Below, in pieces: positions 11,650-22,640 of a DNA stretch of 64,000 nucleotides. The notes below the pieces were generated by a model. It was not told where the DNA came from. It did not search any database and saw nothing but the letters and a program-made list of their open reading frames with translations. Source of the stretch: Bondarzewia mesenterica (Eukaryota; Basidiomycota; Agaricomycetes; Russulales; Bondarzewiaceae); the NCBI GenBank assembly GCA_004802705.1, contig SGPL01000071.1:8329-72328 (forward strand). The letters run 5' to 3'. Positions within the stretch are counted from its first letter, which is position 1, and every line of letters begins with the position of its first letter. The translations under genes and the position numbers were made by a program.

Positions 11650-13993
11650 CGTGTTTATGGGTCGGATTCCATTTCGGTTGCCCCGCCGAAGGGCACCACG
11701 CCCCCAACGACTGGACAACTCTTGGATGATGTTCATATGGCTGAGGAGGTCTCATCCAAAGCTGTTCCACCCCAGGTTGATGGCGACGTACCCATGTCTG
11801 AGGGCGCACAACGGCCGAATAGCAATGGCCCCAACCCTTTTCTGAGGACCTGGTTATGACACAATCTCTCGTCGCAAGTCCCGCGTCGCTTCCTAACGAC
11901 TCTTCGACCACCGTTGTTGACTCAGCTATTGATCACTCCGATGTTCCTCTATCGAAGAGGGCGAGGAAGTTCTCGGATGCACATCTGGCGTCGTCTCATG
12001 TAAGCTTATCTTCCTTTGTACGCTCCTACAGGCGTGTTAATATAGCATCTGTTTTGAGTTCCATCTGAAGACTACTGCCGCTCCTCCCCCAGTTTCGACG
12101 TCTTCTACGGTTGTCGATGCCACCCCGCGTACCTCAACACTTTCCAACGCGCCGTACAAATATTGTCTCTCAATTCTTCGAATGCTTAAAAAGCAGAAGG
12201 ACGCTTTCTCTTTCATGGTGCCTGTCGATCCTGTCCTTTACAATATTCCGCATCACTTCCAAATTATCAAGCACCCAATGGATCTCTTGACAATGGAGCC
12301 CAAGCTCCTCTCATCTAATCCTATCAAGCCTGATCCTAATCCTGTCAATCCTCGATATTTCAATGTGGCTGAGTTTGAGGCCGACTCTTCCACCTTATAG
12401 TGAGGAATTGCGAGACGTTCAACGGCTCGGAACATCCCATCACCCAGCAAGGGAAGCGGCTGGAGGAGAATTTCGACAAGATGATGAGGGCAATGCCTGC
12501 CCCCAAAATTGTACGTCCATCAGCTTAGATTTTAACCCAGCCTGTCTGATCATTCTTGATGTACCAGCCTACTAAGCCTCCTGTCGTCAACGCCACCTCC
12601 ACCGCCGCCACCCCCTCCCGTCATCAAGAAGCCTGCTCGTCGCGCGTCTACCTCTGTGCCTGTCATCCGCCGAAATGATACCAAGCATCTGGGACGGCCT
12701 AAGAGGGAGATACATCCACCTCCGCCCAAGGACTTACCGTATGCTGATGCTCCGAAGAAACATCGCGGGAGAGGAAAGAAGAATAACAATGAGCAGTTGA
12801 GGTTTTGCGGCAAGTTATTAGATCAGCTTCATCGTAAGCAGCATCAGAACATTGTTGGGCATTTCGCTCAGCCTGTCGGTGTGTATCCAGAGTTGTTGCT
12901 ACTGGAGAAAGCAAGTTCACATCTTCCTTCACAGATCCCGTTGCCCTCAGTATCCCCGACTACCCCAGTATCATCAAGAAGCCCATGGATTTGTCCACGA
13001 TGCGTAATAAACTCGACGCGAACATGTATCCCACGGCTGAGAAGTTCCGCGACGATTTCAAGTTGATGATCAACAATTGCGTGAAGTACAATGGTACTCA
13101 GTCCGCCGTTGCGGAAGCTGATTTCGCGCTGCAGCGTCTGTTTGATGAGAAGCGGCAGAATTTGCCGCCTTTGCACCCCGAAGTTAGCGACGAGGAGGAG
13201 GAGGAGGAGCGAACACGTAAGTCAAATATGTGCTCCTTCGTTCGATCCATTACTGACCTTAACCAGGGACTATTGCCATGATCGAATCTCAAATAGAGAC
13301 CATGAGGGGTAATCTTGCAGCGTTAAAGGACAGGACCGGCAAGGAGAAGAAGAAAAGGAAAAGAAAAAAAAAAGCGGGAGAAGGCCAATGCAGGTCCTGT
13401 GGCATCAAGCTCGAAGGCTGTTAAGGAGCCGAAGGCCCTGCCACCGAAGAAGAAGGGGAAGAAGACGCTCATCGTAGACGATGATGTCCTCACCTTCGAG
13501 CAGAAGAAAGATCTCAGTGAGGCCATCGCTCATCTAGATGGCTCGAAATTGGAGAGGGTGATAGCCATTATTCACGAGGACGATCCCGAGATTCGTGACG
13601 TGAGTCTATTTTGGTTATCTTCCTTTGCTTCCTGCTCACGACGATTTTTTGCACTCGTCAGACGTACAGAGCCAGAAAGAAATCGAGTTGGAGATTGGCC
13701 TACTACCTTCAGCGGTCCTTACCAAGCTGTATAACTTCGTCCTGCGTCCGCTTCGCCAACCACCCACAAAGCAGAATAGGACTGGGAAGGGCACGGGTAC
13801 CGGGGGCTGGAAGCGGAAGAGCATGGATGAGGATGTGGAGGCTGAGAAGATCCGGCAGCTAGAGGAAAGGATGCGTCTGTTCGAACAGCAACCGAACGGT
13901 CATCCTGCTGCAGCTGTCGCCGCTGCAAACGATAGTGAGCACTCCTCGGACTCGAGGTCAGACGATGACAGCTCAGGGAGCGATTCGGAATGA
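11650..13993 (+). CDS. BDF1: BET double-bromodomain chromatin protein (Bdf1-type)
   Basis: Acetyl-histone reader of the BET family, nuclear, linked to TFIID in yeast. Order: acidic/Ser-rich N-terminus; bromodomain 1 at about 12150-12510 (IIKHPMDLLTM, acetyl-lysine Asn in NCETFNG); basic linker; bromodomain 2 at about 12800-13190 (IIKKPMDLSTM, Asn in NCVKYNG); Lys-rich tract; NET domain at about 13490-13750 (TFEQKKDLSEAI, EIELEIGLLPSAVL, KLYNFV); acidic-Ser C-terminus (HSSDSRSDDDSSGSDSE) and stop at 13991-13993. The frame breaks near 11840 (CCCTTTT, one base short), near 12390 (before LIVRNCETF) and at an A10 run, 13364-13373 (one base too many). All domains are otherwise intact, so I read these as sequence errors. 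The start codon is uncertain; ATG at 11737 (MAEEVSSK) is one candidate. Confidence 0.9.
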
Positions 13994-14461
13994 GCCTCGT
14001 TCCTCGCTTCTTCCGCCTTCCAGTTTGTTGTATTACGTTCCGTTTTGCCTTGGCTCTTCTTTCATTCACCTTGCNTTTTGTGTTTTTTTTTTTACTGTTT
14101 CATTTCCGTCTGTGCATCGTCTCGCCTTCAGCGGCCACCCAAATTTAAAGAATATCGACATTGTAGCTAGTCAGTACCTTACTTATATCGTAGGGTGCAG
14201 NTCGAAAAACGTTGCGTGATATCTAACCTTCGTAAACGTATTGGGAAAGTGTATGGAATGACTTCATGTTGGGTACTTTATATCTTCACTTNTTCACACT
14301 TGTACCGGGGCGACAAGATCATCGAGCCGCTAAAGATCTGTTATTAATTGTGGTGAGCAGAGATTGGAGTTCACCTGNACCACTGGTAGTGCACAAAATT
14401 CACCAACTGATAGAAATGCTTACGTCTAGCATCTATGTTGTGATTCAAAAANGAAGTTTGT

Positions 14462-15420
14462 CTATGCCTCGCTCTTGTCAATTTTGCTTTCCTTCCTGGA
14501 GGCGTATCCGGTCCACGACTGGACAAATGAACCTTCAGCTCAAGGACCGCCATTAGTGATGTTTGGACAGAATGACCAACCTCGTCGTAGATAATGACGC
14601 GCGAAGACTCGGCAATTGATTTGAGTCCAAGCCAGNGCACGCCCGCCGTCATACCACTCCCACAACTTGTGATCACCTTACGTTCGCATCTGATAATTGC
14701 CTGGGCGTTCTCCTCACCCACACTTTCAACGAGCTTCTGGCGCAACTCTGCGGGAGGAAGAAAGGTCATATACGTGGTCGTGGTGTTGGGGACGGTGTTA
14801 GCACGAAGGAATGCGTTGAAAGGAATGGAGAACNAATGCNGAATATGCCCGGAGGGAAGACCAGGTCTCGGTTCAGGATCTGTGCCCAAGTAGCTACGAG
14901 ATGATGTGAACAAGGTCAGGGAATGGTTGAATAGCTAGGTCAAGCTTACCGCTCACGAGCGCGCGCATCGAGGACAAGTTCAGCGGTAGGGTCCTTTGAA
15001 AGCTCATGTTCCGAGTTATTCACAACCTGTGTATAGTCTGGTGTTGCTCGCAATCGACGGGAGACAACGGTATGGAATACGAAGTAAAAACTCACTTTTG
15101 ATGNTGCTCTCGCCTGGAGCAAGGGCCGGGTAGGATGTCTTCCGAACATCGTCCNGCGGACCACTCTCAGTCGATTCCGCTTTCCAGCANGGAAGGCCAC
15201 CATCGAGGACACTCGTTCTANAGTGCCCAAATGCCTTAAATGTGAAAAGGGCANGAGGGGANGAAAAGATCCCTTGAGAGACATAACTTGTCGNAATTCA
15301 TAGATATTCACTGACGAGAAGATCAAGTCGAAGAAAGATGCACGTACATGACGACATGATCCGACNGTTTTATGCCAAGCTTCTCTACCTCGAAGACTCA
15401 ACACAAACGACGTCTGAGCC
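14462..15420 (-). CDS. TUM1: 3-mercaptopyruvate sulfurtransferase (two rhodanese domains)
   Basis: Transfers sulfur from 3-mercaptopyruvate or thiosulfate; Tum1 feeds tRNA thiolation and Moco pathways. The last exon is 14518-14462 and encodes SWTGYASRKESKIDKSEA then stop. Exon 14893-14581 carries YLGTDPEPRPGLPSGHI and the active-site loop CGSGMTAGV with the catalytic Cys. Exon 15026-14950 has ELVLDARARE. Exon 15286-15096 has the end of the N-terminal rhodanese domain (GIFSSP, ALFTFKAFGH, SVLDGG). An exon upstream of 15348 gives LGIKxSDHVV. Introns are GT..AG and phases agree. The 5' end, probably near or beyond 15420, is obscured by n and not assigned. Frame is intact apart from undetermined bases. 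Confidence 0.85.
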
Positions 15421-16400
15421 TGCAGAGTTTGGACGCACCCATGGCTTCTGAGAATATCGGTCCNTCATATGTTTAAGCCCAAGTTCGCTGGGGCTTGCTA
15501 CCTGATCTAAGTTACGATTCCNGTTTTAGGGAATCGTTNNTTNCAAGGACTTTTACGCTTGAGAATCCGCGNGACCCCAAGTGACGCGAATTCGTGAATA
15601 GGAAATATGTTCCCACGATCAAAGATAGCTAACAAGCGGTTGAAGTACGGTCTATACAAAATTGAAACTCCGATTAGAAGTNAGACTTCGCAAANTAGTA
15701 GATACTGTAGATCATCGTCAGTAAGTGTCGTAGTCTCGTTGGCAAGGCGTGATCATTCTTTGGAAGTCTCCCTCCTTCCCTCCACTCGCGCGCTCATTCC
15801 TCAAGAACAACACGGTGCCATTGTTNGACCAGGTGCGCCGGTGCAAAATGGCTTTGTGCATTGGCGAAGGTGAGCACCCGCGTGGAAAGGCGAATAGAAC
15901 ACACCATCTGCATGTCTACGAGCGAGCGGTTGACGTGCNCCAGCTCATGCCAGTGTTTCGCCGGAGCGAGTGGGAGAGCGCGATGCAGAGAAGCGCAGGC
16001 AATGCAAGGTCACACTGCGTTTGGGCGAACTGTACAAGCATGCACTGAAGAAGGCAATCGAGGAAGAGGACGAGGAGGAAGAGGGATATCTATTGGACTT
16101 GTACGTCTGTTGACGTGATTTCCTGTTTTTAGATCTGGGAATTCATGCTATACACATCGACCTTTGTGCACATGCTCATCGCTGGCATTGATTCGGACNT
16201 CANGGGAGGTAATATCGGTGAGTTGTATATCGCAACCGAATAGGTTCTGATGTCNCTCCACATGCTTAGCGAGCTTGCTGTTCAGTTTGACCTTCTTGTT
16301 CTGTAGCGTACTGGCCGGCCCCAGTGGTTCCAATGCTTTCCCTCGCTTCTGGGTAAGGTTCGCCGTTGCTCGTGGATGTTTTCGCTGACTCGATAAGAAA
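15421..16400. other. n-rich segment with one coding-like exon
   Basis: At about 15965-16100 on the plus strand a frame gives ERDAEKRRQCKVTLRLGEL followed by YKHALKKAIEEEDEEEEGYL and a GTACGT donor. This looks like a real exon, but I cannot name the family or find its neighbours. The rest, with n at 15464-15575 and 16199-16255, holds nothing I can support. Confidence 0.3.
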
Positions 16401-17765
16401 ACAGCGTCCAATGGGTCAGCCCAGCAGGGCAACCGCGGTCCTCGCCGCAATCCGTCTGTCTCCAAGCCATCCAGTGGTAGTGGTGCATCTTCTCAAGGAG
16501 GTCCTAGGCCGTCCTCAAGGACGGGAGTCAAGAAGTCATCTACTCCCGCTGCAGTCGAATCTGGCTCTGAGACTGGCAAGAAGGGCAACGAGGGCAAGAA
16601 GACTGATGGGCGGCCCAAGGCAAACGGCGGGCGCAACACGCACCGCAAGGCTCCTTCTTCTGTTTCGCAGGGGAATCGACAAGGAGGGAACGTTGGCAAG
16701 GAACAGCTTGCTGCCAAGGCGACTACCTCGCCTGTTCCCGTCCCTGGTACGGACTCTAGTGACGCACTTTCTTCCCTTCAACGAGTCATTGCCGACTTGA
16801 AGACGACCTCGCCACCCAATTAAACTTTCCCCTTGTCCGGTAACACTCTGTCCAGCTCCAATTCTATGCCCATCCCGCAGACAACAGGATCGAATCTACC
16901 GGCTAATGCTCCTGTCTTTCAACCTGGTGTTGCTGCCTTTCCTCCAACTGCCAACGACCCTCCTCGGCACCGCAAGGCTGCATCTTTCGGAGCATCTTCT
17001 CTTTCGGGTAATTTCAATACCTACTCGCCTCACCTCGGTGCTATGATGGAGGATGTTGAGGAGGTCTACGGAAATGCGCCTTATGAGGAGGGTGAAATAC
17101 CAGAAAATGTCTACAGCACTCAGGGGCATCACCCTCGTTCTCAATCGCAGAGTTTCACAGCACCTCATTTCGCCGCTCTTGCTGCTCAGCAGGAACAAGT
17201 GGATATACTCGGCCCCTCGGGTCGCCCTCAACTCACGCTTTGGGGTTCACCGCCGTCCTGCTGCGAACTCGCCTATAGAACCTTCCATCAGTGAGGAGGA
17301 CATCGGTTTTCAATTCCCTCAACAGCAGAGCCTCCAGACTTATTCCGAGCAGGAGGCGAGTCACAGGAAGGGCGAGAGCAATGGAGAGATTAGAGGTATC
17401 ATAGCTGAGCAGGTACACTTCATCTACTCTTGTTCGAGTTCGAGTTCATAGTTTTTTTTTTTTGTGTTAGATCGCCATCCAGAACGAGATTGAGGCTCTG
17501 CAGCATCAACAGCAGGCCCTCTACCAGCAACCGTTTGCCTCCAACCAAGTGCTGTCCTTCCAGACTACAGGTCTTGCCCCCAACAGAGCGGGAGCTCATC
17601 GCCGAGTTCATAGTACTGTCCCTATGGGTACGAGTGCCGGCGGTTTGGGCGGTTTGGGTGGTCAACAGGGCCTTATGAGCCAGTTGGGTTTAGGAAACGT
17701 CAGTTTGGGACTAGACGGTCAGGGAGAACGGGAATCGTTCCTGCCGTGCATCGCAGCGGCCCACT
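16401..17765 (+). pseudogene. SSD1: decayed 5' fragment of SSD1 (RNA-binding cell-wall regulator)
   Basis: Ssd1 is a cytoplasmic mRNA-binding protein acting in cell-wall and polarity control; the family has a long low-complexity N-terminus followed by cold-shock and RNB domains. Here only N-terminal signatures are seen: ALSSLQRVIADLKTTSPPN, RHRKAASFGASSLSGNF, YEEGEIPENVYS, SEEDIGFQFPQQQ and IQNEIEALQHQQQALY, then SNQVLSFQTTGLAPNRAGAH. An in-frame TAA (16821-16823) interrupts the frame between SPPN and TFPLSGN. A one-base shift occurs near 17231. A normal intron (17413-17470) is preserved. After about 17765 the similarity is lost and no RNB domain follows. This is a truncated, decayed copy; a full SSD1 should exist elsewhere. 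Confidence 0.65.
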
Positions 17766-18899
17766 CCCAACAAGTCAAGGGATGCGCTTGGACATAAATT
17801 CTTCCTTGGCAATCCGAGGTGGGCATATGCATCGTGTAAAACTCCTAGGGCCTTACACGGTCCAAGCGCGTCCTGGATCTGGAATGCCGGTGTTGGGTTC
17901 GACGAGATTCGGTGAGCCTTCGGGATCGGGGACGGCGATGGGTGGTAGGAGTATGGGTAGGGCGTCGCGCGAGTGAGGAGTCGTTGGTGGATAGTCCGGG
18001 GTTCGCGTCAGGGTTGGGAAGGCCGGATTGGCCTTTAAGCTTCGACGGTGCGGTAGCCGATGCTGATGCGTAGCAGTCTTTCTGTAGTGCATGTTACCTT
18101 TTGGCCAATGTCATCACGTTTTACATTTCCTTCGTGACTGAGGCGCTCTTGGGTCCTTAGGTGACACGTCACGGAGGTCTTCGGACTTGCGCTCGCGCCG
18201 GGCGGCGGCGGGCCTATTACTGTGGTCTGGTGCTAGCTCTCGAGATGAGGTTTATTCCATTAAATACCAAGTTCAGTGGCATCCTAACCCCAAGGATGCC
18301 ATGAAATCAAGAATTTTCAGGCCACAGTTTTCAAGGGGATTCCGAGGTCCCCATACCTGCAATGACCTCAGCAGGGGAGCACATCCTTTGAAGGTAAGAT
18401 AGGTTCTATTATCCGAGTACACTATATATAGTAAGGCCGGCAGGAAGTGTAAGAAGTAGAGAGCAGGACCGTATGAAAAGATACTGCATAATGTGTGTGA
18501 CTCGCAGTGCCAGTGAGATGGGATTTTGAGAATAATTTAAGGAGTACAAGCTGCGTCAGGAGTACAGACATGGCGCTGCTTGAGTACGGAGTAAGGGGCA
18601 GAACTAGCAGTGGGAGTACAGAGTACAGACCAAGGTCACGTGCTTGAGTAGTGAGTACCGCTGGCGAGTTGCCCGATTAGGGGTATAACACCGATGTACT
18701 ATTTTGCAACGATAACAACCGTCATACTTATCGCCTCTTCCATATGAATGAAACCAAACCAGTAGCTAGTAATGTAGCATCTCTTCTCTCAACCTCCATC
18801 TTGTTGAAACATTGACCTCGAACATACTGGGATCTAATCCATCTGTTTCCTTCTGAGATTTAGAGCTGAAGTTGCTACTAGGTCTCTAACGCCCTATAG
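17766..18899. other. no intact gene; motif cluster near 3' end
   Basis: Weak open stretches continue to about 18073, including SGLGRPDWPLSFDG before a TAG, but they do not join to a known protein. From 18074 to 18899 no gene is seen. The segment 18542-18658 holds the GAGTAC cluster described separately. Confidence 0.35.
18542..18658. repeat. six GAGTAC hexamers within 117 bp
   Basis: GAGTAC occurs at 18542, 18560, 18582, 18614, 18621 and 18653, several followed by AGA. They lie 240-360 bp upstream of the ATG of the hydrolase remnant at 18900, so they could be binding sites in its former promoter, or the residue of a simple repeat. Confidence 0.6.
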
Positions 18900-19109
18900 A
18901 TGGATCCTCTGACTTTCGTCTACAAGCGTGTTGAGAACCTAGATATTTCTTTCGATCTCTACCCCCCTCTTTCCCCTTACTCAGTTGTTGGCTCCCAAGT
19001 CCGCGTTACAGGCATAGCAGATATACAAGCTGTTCCTGCCGTAGTGTACTTTCATGGTGGTGGTATGACTGTCGGAACGCGAAAGAGCTGGTTTCCGACT
19101 TGGCTCCAC
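18900..19109 (+). pseudogene. alpha/beta-hydrolase, truncated after first exon
   Basis: The frame starts at an ATG (MDPLTFVYKRV) and reaches VVYFHGGGMTVGTRKSW then FPTWLH. HGGG is the oxyanion-hole motif of the hormone-sensitive-lipase/esterase side of the alpha/beta-hydrolase fold. The nucleophile elbow (GxSxG) and the catalytic Asp and His, expected some 60-250 residues later, are absent. A GT donor (GTACGT) follows at 19111, but no matching downstream exon is found in the next 3 kb. Immediately after it the sequence belongs to the deaminase gene on the other strand. The gene is therefore broken, by insertion or by a rearrangement. Confidence 0.65.
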
Positions 19110-19114
19110 CGTAC

Positions 19115-21305
19115 GTTGGTGGCCTCGGACGAGGAATTTTGTCTTGCTATCACCTCTTAAGACTGACAAGACCTTCCAACATATGGGGCAGCAAAGTTTT
19201 GACACCCCGATACAGCCCTCATCCAAATTCTGGGAAGCAGATGACTCAGTCAAAGAATCATTGAAAATGGAGAGAACTTACCCCAATAACTGATTTCAGC
19301 TGGTCTGGACCTGTACTTTGGATATCATAAGGGATGCCAGCACCACCTCACAGTGTATGTTGCCCTTAAATACTGAAGGGTGCCCCTGCCGGCCTGAGCG
19401 CTGCATACCCATCCCCTTCCCATCTGCATAGTTCTTCAGCTTCAAAGGGATGTCCACATCCTGACCTTTCATGTCTCTCATTAATCCAGTGAGTGTATCG
19501 AAGGCAGATTTTGCAGTCCAAGATGTAGTCTGCAATTTGGAGTCAGAAGTGGGCAGAAGAGTCTTCTCAATTGCAACGTGCCAGGGCATCATCATCGGCT
19601 TCTTCTGGCGTTGAACGGTGAGAAGAGAGAACTTGATGTTCTCGGATAGCGGTGATGTGACACTGAACCATGACAGAATGTTGACCGCTTCGAAGTGGTT
19701 AGCATGCAAGCGCAACCACTGGAGGTACTTCTTCGGCCAGGTTGCATGATTCAGTTCTGCCAACTCTTCCTTCACCTCATCCCGCTCGTCATCCACATCG
19801 ACAACATCCTGGTCATCGTTCCTGTCCTCGATGTCATTTTCATCCCTCTCCTTCCTCTCACTCCCCGAAGCATCTGGCGTGTTCACCTTCAGAGGTGTGA
19901 ATTGGGTGAACATCGAATACTGGTCCTTCTGGAGTTGTTGGAGGGCGGAAAGATCCCATAACTGGTCACCCATCTCCAGCATGTCCAGATGAAAACAGAT
20001 CATGCAAGAATACACGATGCACCAGAGCACGTGAGCATAGCGCCACACAAGTTTCATCGACTGGCGAAGGGTTCAATTGTTCTCGAGCTTGGACTTGCTT
20101 GCTTCAGAGCCACCTGTCTTCGACCCGCCTTCCTTGTTCTGGGGGGGGGGTCAACTTGTCTTGCCTCCAGTAGTCCGCAAAAATCGCTTCGCAGGAACAA
20201 AGGGCCCTGTTGTACCCAACAAGGACAGCCACAAGAAGTCAGTGAAATTCGACGCAGCTTTCCTCATTGTATGTCGAACCCACAGCCAGCTTCGACTCTA
20301 CGTCCGAGTTCTTGTTTACTGATTCAAGGGTGCCCAAAAGATTGGCCAATTGAGGCTAATCTGTCCCCTCCGTCTCCGCATTCGCACACTGATAGTTATT
20401 CAAGATTTGCTGAAGGTTGTCGGGTTTCCTCTGAAGATCATCCAACACTGCATACAGTGCAGAGTCCTTCTGCCCTTGGAGCTTCACAGCCACATCAGTG
20501 GCCCACTTCCGATAAGCCTTTCTCATGCCATCCTCCGTTACCATGCTGAGTTGGTAAATAAAACCCTGCGATGACCAACTTCCAATCCGACGCCGCATCT
20601 TCAGCCAACAAGTTGACACTAGATAGTAGGTCAACTTTTTAAGGGCAGACTTCCGGTCTTCTTCGCTGCTGATCTTGTAATAGCGAAGAAAGTCTGCTAG
20701 GGTTTTCAGATGATTTGCAAGTGGATCATTCGGCCTATTCTCAAAAACACCATCAATAAGTAGGCGTGGACAAGGAGAGACTGCGAATCTCACGAGATAG
20801 TGAAACAATGCGATGCATTGTCATCCATTTTTTGCCAGTGAGAGCATGTCACAGGTGCAACTGTAACTTCTTGACCACTTGGAAAGTCGTGGTTGTTGTC
20901 ATCGCGGGGGTTCATGATAGTGGCGACATCTGTCAGGCTGAAGTCTACAAAGTTTGGCTCGACCTCCTCTTGTTCCGATAAAGTTTCAGTCGAGACCACG
21001 ACATTGGTCTCGGTGAGTTGACGTGAGGAAACCAGGTTTGTTGATGTGTGGAAAGCAGCTGCCACGATCTCATGGCCTCATACCATATACGCAATGATGG
21101 CAGACAACATGATATTCTCGTCCACCTCCCATTGTACAATGTTCTCTGCAGGATCCTGATCTAATTTAAGAATAGCTGGGCCGTTGTTGTTGATGGCAGT
21201 GGCTAGCATTAGGAGTGTCGAGAGAGTACAAAATTCTTCATGATACTCCTTGGATAATTGTTCATCTGATGAATGTTGGGATGTCATATTTTGCACCTGT
21301 GACAT
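19115..21305 (-). CDS. fungal OTT_1508-like nucleic-acid deaminase family protein
   Basis: Minus-strand gene. It starts at an ATG at 21305 (MSQVQNMTSQHSSDE) and its exons cover about 21305-21080, 21065-20800, 20808-20356, 20000-19296 and 19240-19115. The zinc-dependent deaminase signature is split over two exons: HCE in GNIHCEVVLASL (19347-19355) and CCPIC in IGVSKLCCPICWKVL (19176-19193), followed by LVRGHQ. H[AC]E plus GVSK.(C)CP.C is the arrangement of the OTT_1508-like deaminases, a family expanded in basidiomycetes with unknown substrate. The N-terminal two thirds is helical with an acidic insert (ENDIEDRNDDQDVVDVDDE). The 3' end runs into the hydrolase remnant, so the normal C-terminus may be lost. 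Confidence 0.6.
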
Positions 21306-21513
21306 TGCAAAGGACTAGACGAGTGATATGTATTTCAGCGGAGGACGAAATATGTTGAACGCACCTGAAACTGAGCTGGCGGCAAGTGTTATGGAGATTG
21401 GGTAGATAAAAATGCCCGCTCAAAGGAGTGGCGTGCATTTGGGATCGATGAGCGAACCTATACATCCATTGATGGAGTGGCCACGAGCTGGAAGTCAGTT
21501 TTGGAAGCACATT

Positions 21514-21750
21514 GCTGAGTTTGCACTGCTCGCCAGTCTGTGCCCGCCTGCCAGCGTCTAGCTCGCAAGAGGCTGGCTGTCTTTGACTCACGTCTAGTGG
21601 ATCAAAGCAGAGTGCAGAATGGGGGATCCAGAGATGCTGAGTTTGCACTGCTCGCCGGTCTGCACCTACCTGCCAGCGTCCAGCTCGCAGGAGGCTGGCT
21701 GTCTTTGACTCACGTCTAGTGGATCAAAGCAGAATGGGGGGATCCAGAGA
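21514..21750. repeat. tandem duplication of about 120 bp
   Basis: 21514-21635 and 21636-21750 are near-identical direct copies, each beginning GCTGAGTTTGCACTGCTCGC and ending GGATCCAGAGA. They differ by a handful of substitutions and by a short indel (GAGTGCAGAATGG against GAATGG). The copies abut exactly and lie just upstream of the deaminase start. Confidence 0.85.
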
Positions 21751-22356
21751 CTCAGAAAATGCTTGACCGTACATACCTGTGTAAGCACTGATGCCTGCCC
21801 TACCTAACGTCAAGAAGAGCGGAGAGAGTCAATTCAAAACTATTGACGACACGTCAGTTAATATGCGAGTAAATGGGCGCTCAGGTACCTTCGGTGCCTT
21901 ATTACATAAGTCAATTGCAAATGTGCAAAAAAAACTTTTGAGTGACAAGAGGTCGGCAAAGGTCGGCATCCTGTCCAGTATTGCTCTGCTGATGCAATAT
22001 GGACTAATATGGACCAACATGTTGTTTTGACAGTGACCGTTCATCTCAGGCTCCTCCCATCACTTTGCTTCTCTGAGTCTCTCCCTCTACCCTTCCACCC
22101 TTCCCACTTCTGTGCGCTGGACGCGTGCGGAATACCTTTCCACCTTTGTCATGTCACTCCTGCTTGTCCGCTCGACGCGTGCAGCAGACCCAGCGCTGAC
22201 CTCACCCAACTTCCATCGCTCGGCTTTCCCCTCTTATCAGCTGGATCCAAGCATTTTTACGGGCAACCGTTATTTGAACCTGCCGTGAAGCAAATTTTGG
22301 TAAGTTTAAGTACTGGCTATTTAGAGTAAATTCACGCGATATAGCTATCAATGGCA
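21751..22356. other. no intact gene
   Basis: Only short open frames are seen. A possible exon ending EPAVKQIL with a GTAAGT donor at 22302 may belong to the Ulp1 remnant that follows, but its upstream part is not recognised. Confidence 0.3.
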
Positions 22357-22640
22357 GGTTCTCAAGCAGCCCACAACTTTGACTGTGACTTGTATCTGCT
22401 GCATTACACGCGCATGTTCATGGCCGACCCTCACCATTTTATGATGATTGTTTGGGCAAGCATTCTGGAAAACAGTCGTGATGTGACGCTGATGCTGATG
22501 TTGATATTTGTGCATTCAGTTCAAACAGAACGAGAAGTATTCTGAGGCACGGAGGCATCAGATGTGGCAGGTCAAGGTCGTTAAAAACATGCGCGATGGA
22601 CTTAAGATGCAGATCCTTAGGCGCCGTTGGGTCAGCTCAT
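22357..22640 (+). pseudogene. Ulp1/SENP-type C48 peptidase C-terminal remnant
   Basis: An exon after a CAG acceptor encodes VLKQ then, one base shifted, HNFDCDLYLLHYTRMFMADP. The family pattern is QxNxxDCGxYxLHYxxxFMxDP, whose Cys is the nucleophile for removing SUMO. A second exon (from 22520) gives KQNEKYSEARRHQMWQ and VVKNMRDGLKMQIL, like the family's C-terminal helix. The Gly after the catalytic Cys is Asp here, there is a one-base frame change, and no upstream His/Asp catalytic region is seen, so this is a dead fragment. It lies about 520 bp upstream of the transposase, same strand. Confidence 0.5.

Noticed and set aside
11650..13993. BDF1 as a pseudogene because of three frame breaks
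   Set aside because: Both bromodomains and the NET domain are conserved residue by residue, and at least one break is a typical homopolymer overcall; errors explain it better than decay.
16366..16800. A 144-residue plus-strand frame (Arg/Leu-rich) over the SSD1 piece
   Set aside because: Out of frame with the SSD1-like reading, which has better composition and matching family signatures.
19695..20549. Plus-strand open frames across the deaminase gene
   Set aside because: They are antisense to exons with the family motifs and match nothing.
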